Positions 15,137 through 23,533 of a DNA stretch of 64,000 nucleotides are shown here, one piece after another (the first letter of the stretch is position 1; each line of letters begins with the position of its first letter). The notes beneath the pieces were generated by a model, which saw nothing but the letters and a program-made list of their open reading frames with translations, did not search any database and was not told the origin of the DNA. A program made the translations under genes and the position numbers. Location: positions 2,294,001-2,358,000 of the forward strand of contig CAVPVV010000003.1 in NCBI GenBank assembly GCA_963709325.1, written 5' to 3'. This stretch comes from VFZN01 sp963709325 (GTDB lineage: Bacteria; Acidobacteriota; Vicinamibacteria; Vicinamibacterales; UBA2999).

Positions 15137-17575
15137 ATGCGTGCAGACCTGGTTGCCGCAATCCGTTCGCTGCGAGCTTCGCCGGCCTTCACCGCCGGCG
15201 CCCTGCTGGTCCTCGCGCTCGGGATCGGCGCCAGCACGGCCATTTTTTCCGTCGTGGACGCGGTGGTCCTCCGCGCGCTGCCGTTCGACGAGTATGACCG
15301 GCTGGCCGCCGTCGGCACGCGGCGCCCGCCCCCGCCGGAGTTCGACCCCGCTCGCGACCCGGTCCAACTGTCCAGCGTCGCACCCCAGGACTTCCTCGAC
15401 TGGGACGCCCAGCAGCAGGTGTTTGACCACTTTGCCGCCACCACTGGCAACTCCATGGCGTTGGTAGAGCCCGGCTCCGAGCCAGAAGACCTGCGGGCGC
15501 TCCGCGTCACCGCTGATCTGTTCGACGTTCTCCGCGTTGCCCCGCGCATTGGTCGCGCGTTCACCGCGGATAACGAAGTCGACGGGCGCGATAAAGTCGT
15601 CGTCCTCAGCGATTCGCTGTGGCGCCGCAGGTTCGGCGCCAATCCGGCGATCGTCGGACAGACCATCCCGCTCGACGGCCAGCCCTACGACGTTGTGGGC
15701 GTAATGCCGCCGGCAGTCACCTACCCCGTCGGCCAGGCGCGCGACACCGATGTCTATCTGCCGTACGTCCTCCCTGCCGACGAGCGTACGCGGATTCCGA
15801 ACCGCCACGGCTACTACCTGCAAACCGTCGGACGCCTCAAGCCGGGGATCACCATGCGCGAGGCCGAGGCGCACATGGACCAAATCGGCAAGGCGCTGCA
15901 GGCGGCGCACCCCGAGTGGAACAAAGACACCTTCGCCGGCACTCGCCCGCTGCGCGACCACCTGGTGGGATCGCGCACCCGGAGCTGGATGCTGATGCTC
16001 CTCGGCGCAGTCGGCATCGTCCTCCTGATCGCCTGCGTCAACGTCGCGACCTTGCAGCTGGCCCGCGCGGCGTCGCGCGAGCGCGAGATCAGCGTCCGCG
16101 CGGCGCTCGGCGCCGGACGCGGCCGGCTGATCCGCCAGTTGCTGGTCGAGAACGTGCTGCTCGCCTCAGCCGGCACGGCGCTCGCCATCCTGCTCGCCGG
16201 GTGGGGCGTGCAGGTGCTCAAGGGCGCGATGCCCGACGGTGTGGCACGCGTCAGCGCCATCGCTGTGGATGTACGCGTCCTGGCGGCAGCGGCGATGGCC
16301 GCAGTGGTCACCGGAGTTGCGTTCGGGATCCTGCCGGCCCTGCAGCTGTCGAGGCCGGACCTCACCCACGCGCTCAAGGACGGCGCGCGCGGCACCGCCG
16401 CCACCGCGCGGCACCGCCTGCGCAGCGTGCTGGTCGTGTCCGAGGTCGCGCTCGCGGTGGTGTTGACGATCGGCGCCGCGCTCTTCATCGGCAGCTTCAT
16501 CACGCTGATCCAGATCGAGCCGGGGTTTGATACCTCGAATGTCCTGACCACGCAGGTCGTTCCGCGGTTCGAGCCCGGAAAGCCGCCACCCGACATGCGG
16601 ACCCGGTATCAGGAACTGGTGGACCGCGTGCAGGCGATTCCAGGCGTAGAACGTGCCGCGTACATCGCCGGCGGCATGCCGCTCGGCAACAACATGAGCA
16701 CCACCAGGTTCGAAGTAGCGGGCGTTACGCCGACAGGCATCGTATCGGTGAGCGTGCGTCGCGTGACGCCGGAGTATCACCGCCTGCTGCGAATCCCGCT
16801 GAAGGAGGGCCGCCTGTTCGAGGGCGCCGATTCCGACGGGGCGCCGCTCGTGTTGCTAATCAACGAGGCTGTGGCGCGCGCGTTCTTCCCCAACGAGAGC
16901 CCCGTCGGCAGGACCGTCAAGGTCCAGGACACCGACCGGACCGTCGTCGTCGGCGTCGTCGGCGACATTCATCAGGTGAGCCTCGAGTCGGAGCCGATGG
17001 CGGAGATCTACGTGCCGCTGGCTCAGGGCAGCCGCGGCGGTGGGGAATTGCTGGTACGCACCGAAGGCAACCCTTACGATCTACTGCCGGCGGTGAAGGC
17101 TGCTGCCCTTCAGGTGCTCCCTGACGTGCCGCTGCGAAACATCAGAACGATGGACGAGGTCGTGGAAAGGCGGGCGGCGCAGCGGCGGTTGAGCATGCTG
17201 CTGCTCGGGCTGTTCGGCCTGCTGGGACTCGTGATCTCTTCGGTTGGAATCTACGGAGTCCTTTCCCACACCGTCGCTCAACGCACGCGGGAGATCGGTG
17301 TGCGGATAGCCCTCGGAGCCACGCGCGGTTCGGTGGTCAGAAGGGTGCTCGGCTATGCGGGTTCGCTGGTGGCGCTCGGCCTGGCGATCGGGTCGGCCGC
17401 GGCCTGGACACTCACCTCCACAGCGAAGGCATTCCTCTTTCACCTCGAGGCGACGGATGCGCGAGCTTTTGTGGCGGCACTCGTCGTCCTTGCGAGCGCG
17501 GCGATTGCCGCCAGCGTGCTGCCTGCAAGACGGGCTGCGTCGGTCGACCCCGTGGACGCGCTCCGGGCCGAATAG
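15137..17575 (+). CDS. ADOP-type ABC permease
   Basis: 812 residues from ATG 15137 (MRADLVAAIRSLRASPAFT). An in-frame GTG at 15077 would add 20 residues encoded by a GGGGACTGTCCCC repeat and is less likely. The layout is one N-terminal TM helix (LVLALGIGASTAIFSVVDAV), a MacB-like periplasmic core, an FtsX domain of three helices (about residues 280-430), a second core, and a second FtsX domain at the C terminus ending in LPARRAASVDPVDALRAE. This duplicated architecture without an ATPase gene nearby is characteristic of Acidobacteriota. Substrate unknown. Confidence 0.93.
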   Translation: MRADLVAAIRSLRASPAFTAGALLVLALGIGASTAIFSVVDAVVLRALPFDEYDRLAAVGTRRPPPPEFDPARDPVQLSSVAPQDFLDWDAQQQVFDHFAATTGNSMALVEPGSEPEDLRALRVTADLFDVLRVAPRIGRAFTADNEVDGRDKVVVLSDSLWRRRFGANPAIVGQTIPLDGQPYDVVGVMPPAVTYPVGQARDTDVYLPYVLPADERTRIPNRHGYYLQTVGRLKPGITMREAEAHMDQIGKALQAAHPEWNKDTFAGTRPLRDHLVGSRTRSWMLMLLGAVGIVLLIACVNVATLQLARAASREREISVRAALGAGRGRLIRQLLVENVLLASAGTALAILLAGWGVQVLKGAMPDGVARVSAIAVDVRVLAAAAMAAVVTGVAFGILPALQLSRPDLTHALKDGARGTAATARHRLRSVLVVSEVALAVVLTIGAALFIGSFITLIQIEPGFDTSNVLTTQVVPRFEPGKPPPDMRTRYQELVDRVQAIPGVERAAYIAGGMPLGNNMSTTRFEVAGVTPTGIVSVSVRRVTPEYHRLLRIPLKEGRLFEGADSDGAPLVLLINEAVARAFFPNESPVGRTVKVQDTDRTVVVGVVGDIHQVSLESEPMAEIYVPLAQGSRGGGELLVRTEGNPYDLLPAVKAAALQVLPDVPLRNIRTMDEVVERRAAQRRLSMLLLGLFGLLGLVISSVGIYGVLSHTVAQRTREIGVRIALGATRGSVVRRVLGYAGSLVALGLAIGSAAAWTLTSTAKAFLFHLEATDARAFVAALVVLASAAIAASVLPARRAASVDPVDALRAE

Positions 17576-17601
17576 ACAGAGTCGGCATTCGAAACGGCGC
17601 T

Positions 17602-18882
17602 CTAATTGGCGGGGTGGAGAACGTTCCCTCCGTAGCGCTTCACGAACAGGCTGCCGACGAGCGCGAGCGCAGCGCTCCCCATCATCAGGTAGGCCGGGGA
17701 CACCGGGCTGCCCGTCTCCTGAATCAGCTTCGTCGCCGCGAGCGGGGCCATCCCGCTGAAGAGCGTGAAGCTGACGTTGAAGATCAGGGCGACGCCGGTG
17801 AAGCGGATGCGGGTCGGGAAGAGATCGGTCAGGAGAACCGCGAACGATCCGTTGGTGAATCCGGCGGACAGGCCGGCGAGGACGCAGACGAGCGTCAGGT
17901 TGGCGGAGTGCCCTGCGAGCGCGCTGTAGAAGGGCAGCGCGAACACCATCAGCAGAATCACCCCGACCCGCAGCAGATATCGCGGCGCGATGCGGTCACC
18001 AATCCAGCCGACGACGAGAATGCCGAGCGTCGAGGCGAGCACGCCCACGGTCTGCGAGAACACAGCCTGGCGGGGGTCGTACTTGAGGACCGCCGACAAG
18101 AACGCGGGCAGGTGCGAGAAGAACAGCCCGTTGAAGCAGCCGGTCCCGGCCAGGAGCGCGCTGCCGATCAGGACCTGCGCGGGGCGGGTCTTCAGCATCT
18201 CCGTGAACGGCTGCCGCGACGCGAGGCTGCGCATCCGCTCGAACTCCGGTGACTCCTCCAGCGAGCGTCGCAGCCAGAAGCTCAGCACGCCGCCCAGGCC
18301 GCCGAGCACGAAGGCAATGCGCCACCCGTAATACGGGACCAGCGCCGGGTCGAGAAACGTCCGCACCGACAGGCTCACCACAGTCGCGACCGCCACACCC
18401 ATCGTCACGCAGGCGAACACCACGCCGGCGACGAAAGGAGCGATCCGCGGCGCGGTTTCGACGACATAGGTGAGCGCGCCAGGCAGCTCGCCGCCGAGAC
18501 AGAAGCCCTGGATGAGGCGCAGGATCACCATCAGCGCGCTCGCGGCGACGCCGATCTGCGCGTGCGGCGGCACCAGGCCGATACCGAGCGTCGCCAACGA
18601 CATCACCGCTACCGACCAGATGAACACCCGGCGGCGGCCGTATCGATCGCCGTAGTGTGCGAGCACGATGCCGCCGATCGGCCGGGCGAGGTACCCGGCC
18701 GCGAACGCGCCGAACGAGGCCATCAGCGAGGCGAGGGTGTCGGCGCCCGGGAAGACCGCGTCGGCGATGTCCTTGGCGAAGATCCCGAAGATGACGAAAT
18801 CATAGAACTCGAGCGCGCCCCCGAGGCTGGCGAGGACGACGAGCCGCCAGCCGGCGGCGCCGATGCGATCGGACGGGGACAT
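17602..18882 (-). CDS. MFS transporter, metabolite:H+ symporter type
   Basis: 426 residues from the ATG complementary to 18880-18882, with about 12 hydrophobic helices. The start MSPSDRIGAAGWRLVVLASLG is followed by the MHS-family pattern GALEFYDFVIFGIFAKDIAD and the loop motif RPIGGIVLAHYGDRYGRR between helices 2 and 3. Relatives carry organic acids, osmolytes or aromatic acids in symport with protons. No catabolic gene adjoins it, so the substrate is open. An in-frame start 16 codons upstream is possible. Confidence 0.9.
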   Translation of the reverse strand: MSPSDRIGAAGWRLVVLASLGGALEFYDFVIFGIFAKDIADAVFPGADTLASLMASFGAFAAGYLARPIGGIVLAHYGDRYGRRRVFIWSVAVMSLATLGIGLVPPHAQIGVAASALMVILRLIQGFCLGGELPGALTYVVETAPRIAPFVAGVVFACVTMGVAVATVVSLSVRTFLDPALVPYYGWRIAFVLGGLGGVLSFWLRRSLEESPEFERMRSLASRQPFTEMLKTRPAQVLIGSALLAGTGCFNGLFFSHLPAFLSAVLKYDPRQAVFSQTVGVLASTLGILVVGWIGDRIAPRYLLRVGVILLMVFALPFYSALAGHSANLTLVCVLAGLSAGFTNGSFAVLLTDLFPTRIRFTGVALIFNVSFTLFSGMAPLAATKLIQETGSPVSPAYLMMGSAALALVGSLFVKRYGGNVLHPAN

Positions 18883-18991
18883 GTGCCGGGGATTGTATCC
18901 CGTCCGATCGCCGGTCCCGGCTTCATGCAACCGTTCAGTTGCTTTTTATCGACGGCCTGGGCTACGCTGATAGGCAACGTGGAGGTTGCAC

Positions 18992-19456
18992 ATGGCGGTT
19001 ACATCGAGCACGGACAAGATCGAGAAGCGCGTCGTCCTCAAGGCACCCCAGGCCCGGGTGTGGCGGGCGATCAGCGACTCGGGCGAGTTCGGGACGTGGT
19101 TCCAGATGCGGTTCGAGTCGGCCTTCGTCGAAGGCAAGGCGGTCAAGGCGCAGGTGCTCGTGCCCGGTTACGAGCACGTCAACGCGGAGTTCCAGATCGT
19201 GCGGATCTCGCCGCAGGACTATTTCGCCTACCGGTGGCATCCCTACGCGGTGGACCCGAAGGTGGACTACTCGGGCGAACCGACCACGCTGGTGGAGTTC
19301 CGGCTGACGCCCTCCGGCCAGGACACGGTCCTGACCATCGTCGAATCGGGCTTCGACCAGGTTCCGCTGGCGCGCCGGGCCGAGGCGTTCCGCATGAACG
19401 ACGGCGGGTGGACGGCCCAGGTCAAGAACATCGAGCGGTATGTCACGACAGCTTGA
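18992..19456 (+). CDS. SRPBCC (AHSA1-like) domain protein
   Basis: 154 residues from ATG 18992 with GGAGG six bases upstream. It is a START-like helix-grip fold of the activator-of-Hsp90 homology type: IEKRVVLKAPQARVWRAISDSGEFGTWFQ opens the fold, YFAYRWHPY and TLVEFRLTPSGQDTVLTIVESGF form the strands, and the C-terminal helix is GGWTAQVKNIERYV. The last 17 bases overlap the ArsR gene. The SRPBCC-ArsR pair is a common bacterial module in which the ArsR protein probably controls the operon. Confidence 0.9.
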   Translation: MAVTSSTDKIEKRVVLKAPQARVWRAISDSGEFGTWFQMRFESAFVEGKAVKAQVLVPGYEHVNAEFQIVRISPQDYFAYRWHPYAVDPKVDYSGEPTTLVEFRLTPSGQDTVLTIVESGFDQVPLARRAEAFRMNDGGWTAQVKNIERYVTTA

Positions 19457-19790
19457 GCGCACGGTGCGTTCGCTCACCGAGGCCGCGCCGGTGTTCGCGG
19501 CGCTCGGTGACGCGACGCGGCTGGCGGTGGTGGCCCGCCTGTGCACCGACGGCCCGCTCTCGATCTCGCGGCTGAGCGAGAGCGTGGCGGTGAGCCGCCA
19601 GGCGGTGACCAAGCACCTCGAGACGCTGGCAGACGCCGGGCTCGTGCGCGACGCGCGGCTCGGACGCGAGCGGATCTGGGAGCTGGAGCCACGGCGGCTG
19701 GAGATCGCGCGCCGCGAGCTCGATCGGATCTCGGCGCATTGGGACGCGGCCATCGGCCGCCTGAAAGCCTTTGTCGAGGAGGAGCGATGA
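19440..19790 (+). CDS. ArsR-family transcriptional regulator
   Basis: 116 residues. The winged helix-turn-helix is complete: APVFAALGDATRLAVVARLC, the recognition helix VSRQAVTKHLETLADAGLV, then the wing DARLGRERIWELEP. There is no CVC metal site in the DNA-binding helix, so it is probably not a metal sensor. It overlaps the SRPBCC gene by 17 bases and the VOC gene by 4 (ATGA), making one operon it likely autoregulates. Confidence 0.92.
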   Translation: MSRQLERTVRSLTEAAPVFAALGDATRLAVVARLCTDGPLSISRLSESVAVSRQAVTKHLETLADAGLVRDARLGRERIWELEPRRLEIARRELDRISAHWDAAIGRLKAFVEEER

Positions 19791-20182
19791 GCGTGGCGGT
19801 GAGACCATTCCTGATGTTCGAAGGCCGGGCCGAAGAAGCGATGACGCTGTATGTCAGCCTGATCCCTGGCAGCACGGTGCTGGAAGTGGAGCGCTACGGC
19901 GCTGGTGGTCCGGCGAAAGAGGGAACCATCAAGCAGGCGCGTTTCTCCATCGCGGGCCAGGCGGTCCAGTGCACCGACAGCTTCGTGAAGCATGGCTTCA
20001 CCTTCACGCCGTCGTTCTCGTTCATGGTGGAGTGCGAGTCGGAGATGCAGCAGGACACGCTCTGGGCGGCGCTCATCGAGGACGGATCGGCGATGATGCC
20101 GCTCGACAATTACGGGTTCAGCCGTCGCTTCGGCTGGTTGGCAGATCGATTCGGCGTGTCGTGGCAACTGAATCTGCCATAG
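19787..20182 (+). CDS. VOC/PhnB-like domain protein
   Basis: 131 residues. It opens MSVAVRPFLMFEGRAEEAMTLYVSLIPGS, the usual start of PhnB/3-demethylubiquinone-methyltransferase-like vicinal-oxygen-chelate proteins. FMVECESEMQQDTLWAAL and DNYGFSRRFGWLADRFGVSW follow. These usually dimerise; enzymatic activity is rarely known. Third gene of the SRPBCC-ArsR-VOC operon, coupled by an ATGA overlap. Confidence 0.88.
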   Translation: MSVAVRPFLMFEGRAEEAMTLYVSLIPGSTVLEVERYGAGGPAKEGTIKQARFSIAGQAVQCTDSFVKHGFTFTPSFSFMVECESEMQQDTLWAALIEDGSAMMPLDNYGFSRRFGWLADRFGVSWQLNLP

Positions 20183-20240
20183 AGGCCTTGGGGCTTGGGG
20201 CTTGGGCCCTGAGACGGCGCAGGGCTTGCATCCCGAGGCG
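20183..20240. repeat. GGGCTTGG repeat spacer
   Basis: Three imperfect GGGGCTTGG units at 20190-20210, then CCTGAGACGGCGCAGGGC. Same family as the repeats at 10573-10617 and 25668-25710. Confidence 0.65.
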
Positions 20241-20242
20241 GG

Positions 20243-20641
20243 GTGAGCGTCTCCTCCCAGCTCGTCTGGTTATTCGTGCTCGCCATTCCCGTCGCGTGCG
20301 TCGCGTGGACGGTCACGCACGAGGAGGTGTTCGCAGACGTGCGCGACTTGTGCGAGCGGCGCAGCCAACGCGGTCGTAGGTGGGCGGAGCGGAAGTTCTT
20401 CTACCTGTTCACGTGCGAATACTGCTTCAGCCACTACGTCGCCCTGGGCGGTGTTCTCGTCACCGATCTCCGGCTGCTGGTGGGGGGGTTCTGGGGCACG
20501 GTGCTGGCCTGGTTCGCGACGGTGTGGATCGCGAACATCTACATGAGCCTGTTCGCCAGGCTGCGGCTCGACATCAAGCGAGAGCGAGTCGAAATCAAGC
20601 AGGAAGAGCAGGTCGCGGAGAAGCTCGCTGACGGGGAATAG
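20243..20641 (+). CDS. Small membrane protein with CxxC, unknown function
   Basis: 132 residues from a GTG with GAGGCGGG upstream. It has an N-terminal helix (LVWLFVLAIPVACVAWTV), a basic cytoplasmic stretch (CERRSQRGRRWAERKFF), then TCEYCFSHYVALGGVLV (CxxC in front of a second helix) and a third helix (GTVLAWFATVWIANIYMSLF). The C terminus is charged and helical. I recognise no named family. The CEYC could be structural or redox-active. Confidence 0.65.
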   Translation: MSVSSQLVWLFVLAIPVACVAWTVTHEEVFADVRDLCERRSQRGRRWAERKFFYLFTCEYCFSHYVALGGVLVTDLRLLVGGFWGTVLAWFATVWIANIYMSLFARLRLDIKRERVEIKQEEQVAEKLADGE

Positions 20642-20735
20642 GCTTCAGGCGTCAGGCTCCTGAACTTCTCGGCGAGGAGTCTGACCGCGGACCTCGCGGG
20701 ATTGGGGTCGAAGCGCCGGCGCGCGCCGACTCGCG

Positions 20736-21659
20736 TCACCGCATCTTCGCGAGTGCGACGACCAGCGTCCTGGCTGCGGCCGCACCCGTCGGCGTCGGCG
20801 TCGCGTCCATCGACAGCGCGGCGTGAAGACTGCGCATTACCTGCATGGCATTCTCGACCTCCACGAACACGCGCGGGTCTACCTGCGGTCCTTTCGACCA
20901 CATCGCGCGATGCGCCTCCACCCAATACGACACCCAGGCGTCGAGCGCGGCGGCATCGGCGTCGTTCCGCCGTACCGCGGAGTGAAGCGCAAGCGCGATC
21001 CGGTCGTTCTCGCCCCAGGTGAACACGCCGTCAGCGGCTTCGATCTTGGCGCGAACGGCGGCCAGCAGCCGCGCGTCGGCGCCGGGAGCGAGCTTCGGGT
21101 TGCGGACCAGGAACTTCAGCGCGTCAGAGGTGTGCGCGACGCTGTGCATCCAGCCGCGAATCGCGTCGAAACCGCGCAGGTCGCGTTCGCGCGCGAAGTA
21201 GTCGAGCATCCGGTCGAAAAAGGAGCGGACCTCCGCAGGAGCCAGGAACGGCGACTGCAGGTCGGCGGCGGCGATGAGCGACAGGCAGAGCGCCGAGAAC
21301 GATCGACCGAACACGCGGTCGGTTCCGGCCTCGCCGAGGCCATTCTCGAGATTCCGCGACCAGCGCTCGAGCAGCTGCCTGAGCTCGCCCGCGTCGACTC
21401 GCTTGTCGCGCAGGATCCAGCGCTCCGCCGCGCTGTAAGCGACCTCGTCGCGGAGCACGGGATCGGTGGAGAACAGGAGGTCGTTCATCTCCATCAACAT
21501 GTCGACGGCGTGCCGGTCGGGCGGCAGCACGAAGCCGCCCTTGGCGAGCGCCACCCACTCGTCGCGGCTCCGTGCCGGCTGCGCCGCTGCTGAAATCGCG
21601 GCCAGCAGCAGGAGGGCGGCTGTCCAATGACGATTGAGGGTTGACGATTGGCGATTCAT
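20736..21659 (-). CDS. DUF2785-like secreted protein
   Basis: 307 residues from the ATG complementary to 21657-21659. The signal peptide MNRQSSTLNRHWTAALLLLAAISA has its first about 13 residues inside a repeat arm. The mature part has DPVLRDEVAYSAAERWILRD and DLRGFDAIRGWMHSVAHTSDALKFLVR, which resembles DUF2785 (all-helical, function unknown). The family call rests on that motif alone. It is divergent from the FG-GAP protein gene, whose N terminus is nearly identical because of the repeat. Confidence 0.7.
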   Translation of the reverse strand: MNRQSSTLNRHWTAALLLLAAISAAAQPARSRDEWVALAKGGFVLPPDRHAVDMLMEMNDLLFSTDPVLRDEVAYSAAERWILRDKRVDAGELRQLLERWSRNLENGLGEAGTDRVFGRSFSALCLSLIAAADLQSPFLAPAEVRSFFDRMLDYFARERDLRGFDAIRGWMHSVAHTSDALKFLVRNPKLAPGADARLLAAVRAKIEAADGVFTWGENDRIALALHSAVRRNDADAAALDAWVSYWVEAHRAMWSKGPQVDPRVFVEVENAMQVMRSLHAALSMDATPTPTGAAAARTLVVALAKMR

Positions 21660-21832
21660 TGGCGATTGCCGAATGCGGGATTGTGGCATTCAATTGATGA
21701 ATGGACAATCGGGCAATCCGGCAATCGGCCGATCCGCGGATCCGCCCAATGCCTCAATCGAATGGCGCAATGGCCCAATCGCGAAGTCGTCAATGAATCG
21801 TCAATCGTCAATCCTCAATCGTCATTGGACGG
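21620..21832. repeat. Inverted CAATCGTCAAT repeat module, copy 1
   Basis: The left arm (about 21624-21660) and right arm (about 21789-21830) are inverted copies of one another, made of CAATCGTCAAT-like units. Between them lie more degenerate CAATCGG/CAATGG units and CGGATCCGCGGATCC-like sequence. Each arm contains an ATG followed by codons for NRQSS(T/I)LNRHWT in the outward direction, so each arm supplies the first residues of the gene it faces. Confidence 0.8.
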
Positions 21833-23286
21833 CCGCCGCCCTCCTGTTGTGCGGCTCCGCCCTGGCGGGACAGCCAGCCGTGAGATTCGAGCAGGTGCAG
21901 CCCGAACTGTTCGCCGCCGCCGGGGCGCAGCCCAATGCCTGGGCCGATTACGACGGCGACGGCGACCTCGACCTGTTCGTCGGTTTCGCGCAGGACAAGC
22001 CGAACCGGCTGTATCGCAATGACAAAGGCACCTTCGTCGATGTCGCTGCCGAGGCCGGTGTCGCCGACCTCACCGACACCCGGGCCGCGGCGTGGGGCGA
22101 CTTCGACGGCGACGGCGACCCCGACCTCTTCGTCGGCTTCACCCGCCGCTCGAACGTGCCGGCAAAGCTCTATCGCAACAACGGCTTCGGACAGCCGTTC
22201 ACCGACGTCGCGGCGCCGCTTGGTGTCGAGGTGATCGGCGAGATCCGCCAGCCGTCATTCGTTGACTACGACGGCGACGGGGACCTGGACCTCTTTGTCG
22301 CGGTGCGCGACGCGCCGAACATGCTGTTCCGGAACGACGGCGCGCGGTTCGTCAGCGTCGGCAAGGATGTCGGCATCGACGACCCGCGCCGTACGGTCGG
22401 GGCCGTGTGGTTCGACGTCGACAGCGACGGTGACCTCGACGTCTTCGTCGCCAATCAGAACGGCGACCTGAACGGCCTGTTCCAGAACGACGGCGGCAAG
22501 TTCACCGATGTCGCGGCAGCGCTGGGGATGGATGCGGCGGGGCGCGCGCAGACCTCCGGCAGCAACGGCCCGAGTGCGGCGGACTTCGATCGCGATGGCG
22601 ACCTCGACCTGTTCGTCGCGAGCTACGGCCCCAACTTCCTGTATCGCAACGACGGGAATGGCAAATTCACCGAGATCGCGGCGCAGGCCGGCGTCGCCGG
22701 TGGCGCGCTGGCAACGCCCTCGCGGTGGGGGGACATCGACAACGACGGCTGGATCGATCTCTACGTCTCGTCATACATCGACAAGCCGGCGAACGAGCAC
22801 GACTTCCTCTTCAGGAACGTGGCCGGCAAGTTCATCGACATCCTGCCCGAGCTGAAGCTGCCGCACGGCGCGACGCACGGCATCCAGTGGGTGGACTTCG
22901 ATCGCGACGGCGATCTGGACTTCTCGATCGCCAACAACAACCCGAACGGTACTCACGCGCTCTATCGCAACCAGTTGCCGGCCGACGCGGCCGCGCGGTC
23001 GGTCCAGGTGCGTGTCGTTGACGGCAAGAACCGCGCGACCAGGCCCGGCGCCGAGGTCCGCGTTTTCGCTGCGGGCACCCGCACGCTGCTCGGCATGGGC
23101 CTCGTCGACAGCGGCGGCGGTTACTGCTCCCAGAACATCGCGCCGGTCCACGTCGGGCTCGGCCGCGTCGATCCGGTGGACATCGAAGTCACCACCATGC
23201 TGGGCGGCCGCCGCCAGACGACGCGCGTCGCCAAAGTGACGCCCGGCCGCCCTGCGGGTCAGATCGTCGTCGTCCGCACGCCGTGA
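21793..23286 (+). CDS. FG-GAP/VCBS repeat protein with UnbV-like C-terminus
   Basis: 497 residues from ATG 21793 with signal peptide MNRQSSILNRHWTAAALLLC. At least seven repeats carry the calcium-binding pattern DxDxDGxxDLF (for example DYDGDGDLDLFVG, DFDGDGDPDLFVG, DVDSDGDLDVFVA, DIDNDGWIDLYVS), forming a beta-propeller. The last about 95 residues (VQVRVVDGKNRATRPGAEV...DSGGGYCSQNIAPVHVGLG) look like the ASPIC/UnbV module. Such proteins are exported and bind surface glycans or partners; the precise role is unknown. It is flanked on both sides by inverted-repeat modules. Confidence 0.9.
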   Translation: MNRQSSILNRHWTAAALLLCGSALAGQPAVRFEQVQPELFAAAGAQPNAWADYDGDGDLDLFVGFAQDKPNRLYRNDKGTFVDVAAEAGVADLTDTRAAAWGDFDGDGDPDLFVGFTRRSNVPAKLYRNNGFGQPFTDVAAPLGVEVIGEIRQPSFVDYDGDGDLDLFVAVRDAPNMLFRNDGARFVSVGKDVGIDDPRRTVGAVWFDVDSDGDLDVFVANQNGDLNGLFQNDGGKFTDVAAALGMDAAGRAQTSGSNGPSAADFDRDGDLDLFVASYGPNFLYRNDGNGKFTEIAAQAGVAGGALATPSRWGDIDNDGWIDLYVSSYIDKPANEHDFLFRNVAGKFIDILPELKLPHGATHGIQWVDFDRDGDLDFSIANNNPNGTHALYRNQLPADAAARSVQVRVVDGKNRATRPGAEVRVFAAGTRTLLGMGLVDSGGGYCSQNIAPVHVGLGRVDPVDIEVTTMLGGRRQTTRVAKVTPGRPAGQIVVVRTP

Positions 23287-23287
23287 G

Positions 23288-23512
23288 GTCGCGCCGCGTC
23301 CATTGGCGATTGACGATTGAGGATTGACGATTCATTGACGATCCGGGGATTGCGGAGATTGCGCCATTCGATTGGCGATTGGCGCATTGGGACATTGAGC
23401 GATCCGGTTGAATGGCGATTGAATTGATCTCGATTCGTCAATGCCGCAATGCGGCAACCCCCGGATCGTCAATGAATCGTCAGTCGTCAATCGTCAGTCG
23501 TCGGTGGACGCG
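23288..23512. repeat. Inverted CAATCGTCAAT repeat module, copy 2
   Basis: Second copy of the same repeat type: GATTGACGATTGAGGATTGACG at 23305-23338 and the inverse CGTCAATGAATCGTCAGTCGTC at about 23467-23510. Degenerate GATTGGCG/GCAATGCGG units lie between. It fills the spacer between the FG-GAP gene and the dipeptidase gene. The left arm again encodes an outward MNRQSSIVNRQWT reading on the minus strand, which here is not a gene start. Confidence 0.8.
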
Positions 23513-23533
23513 TTAGTACACACGGAGGCAGGC

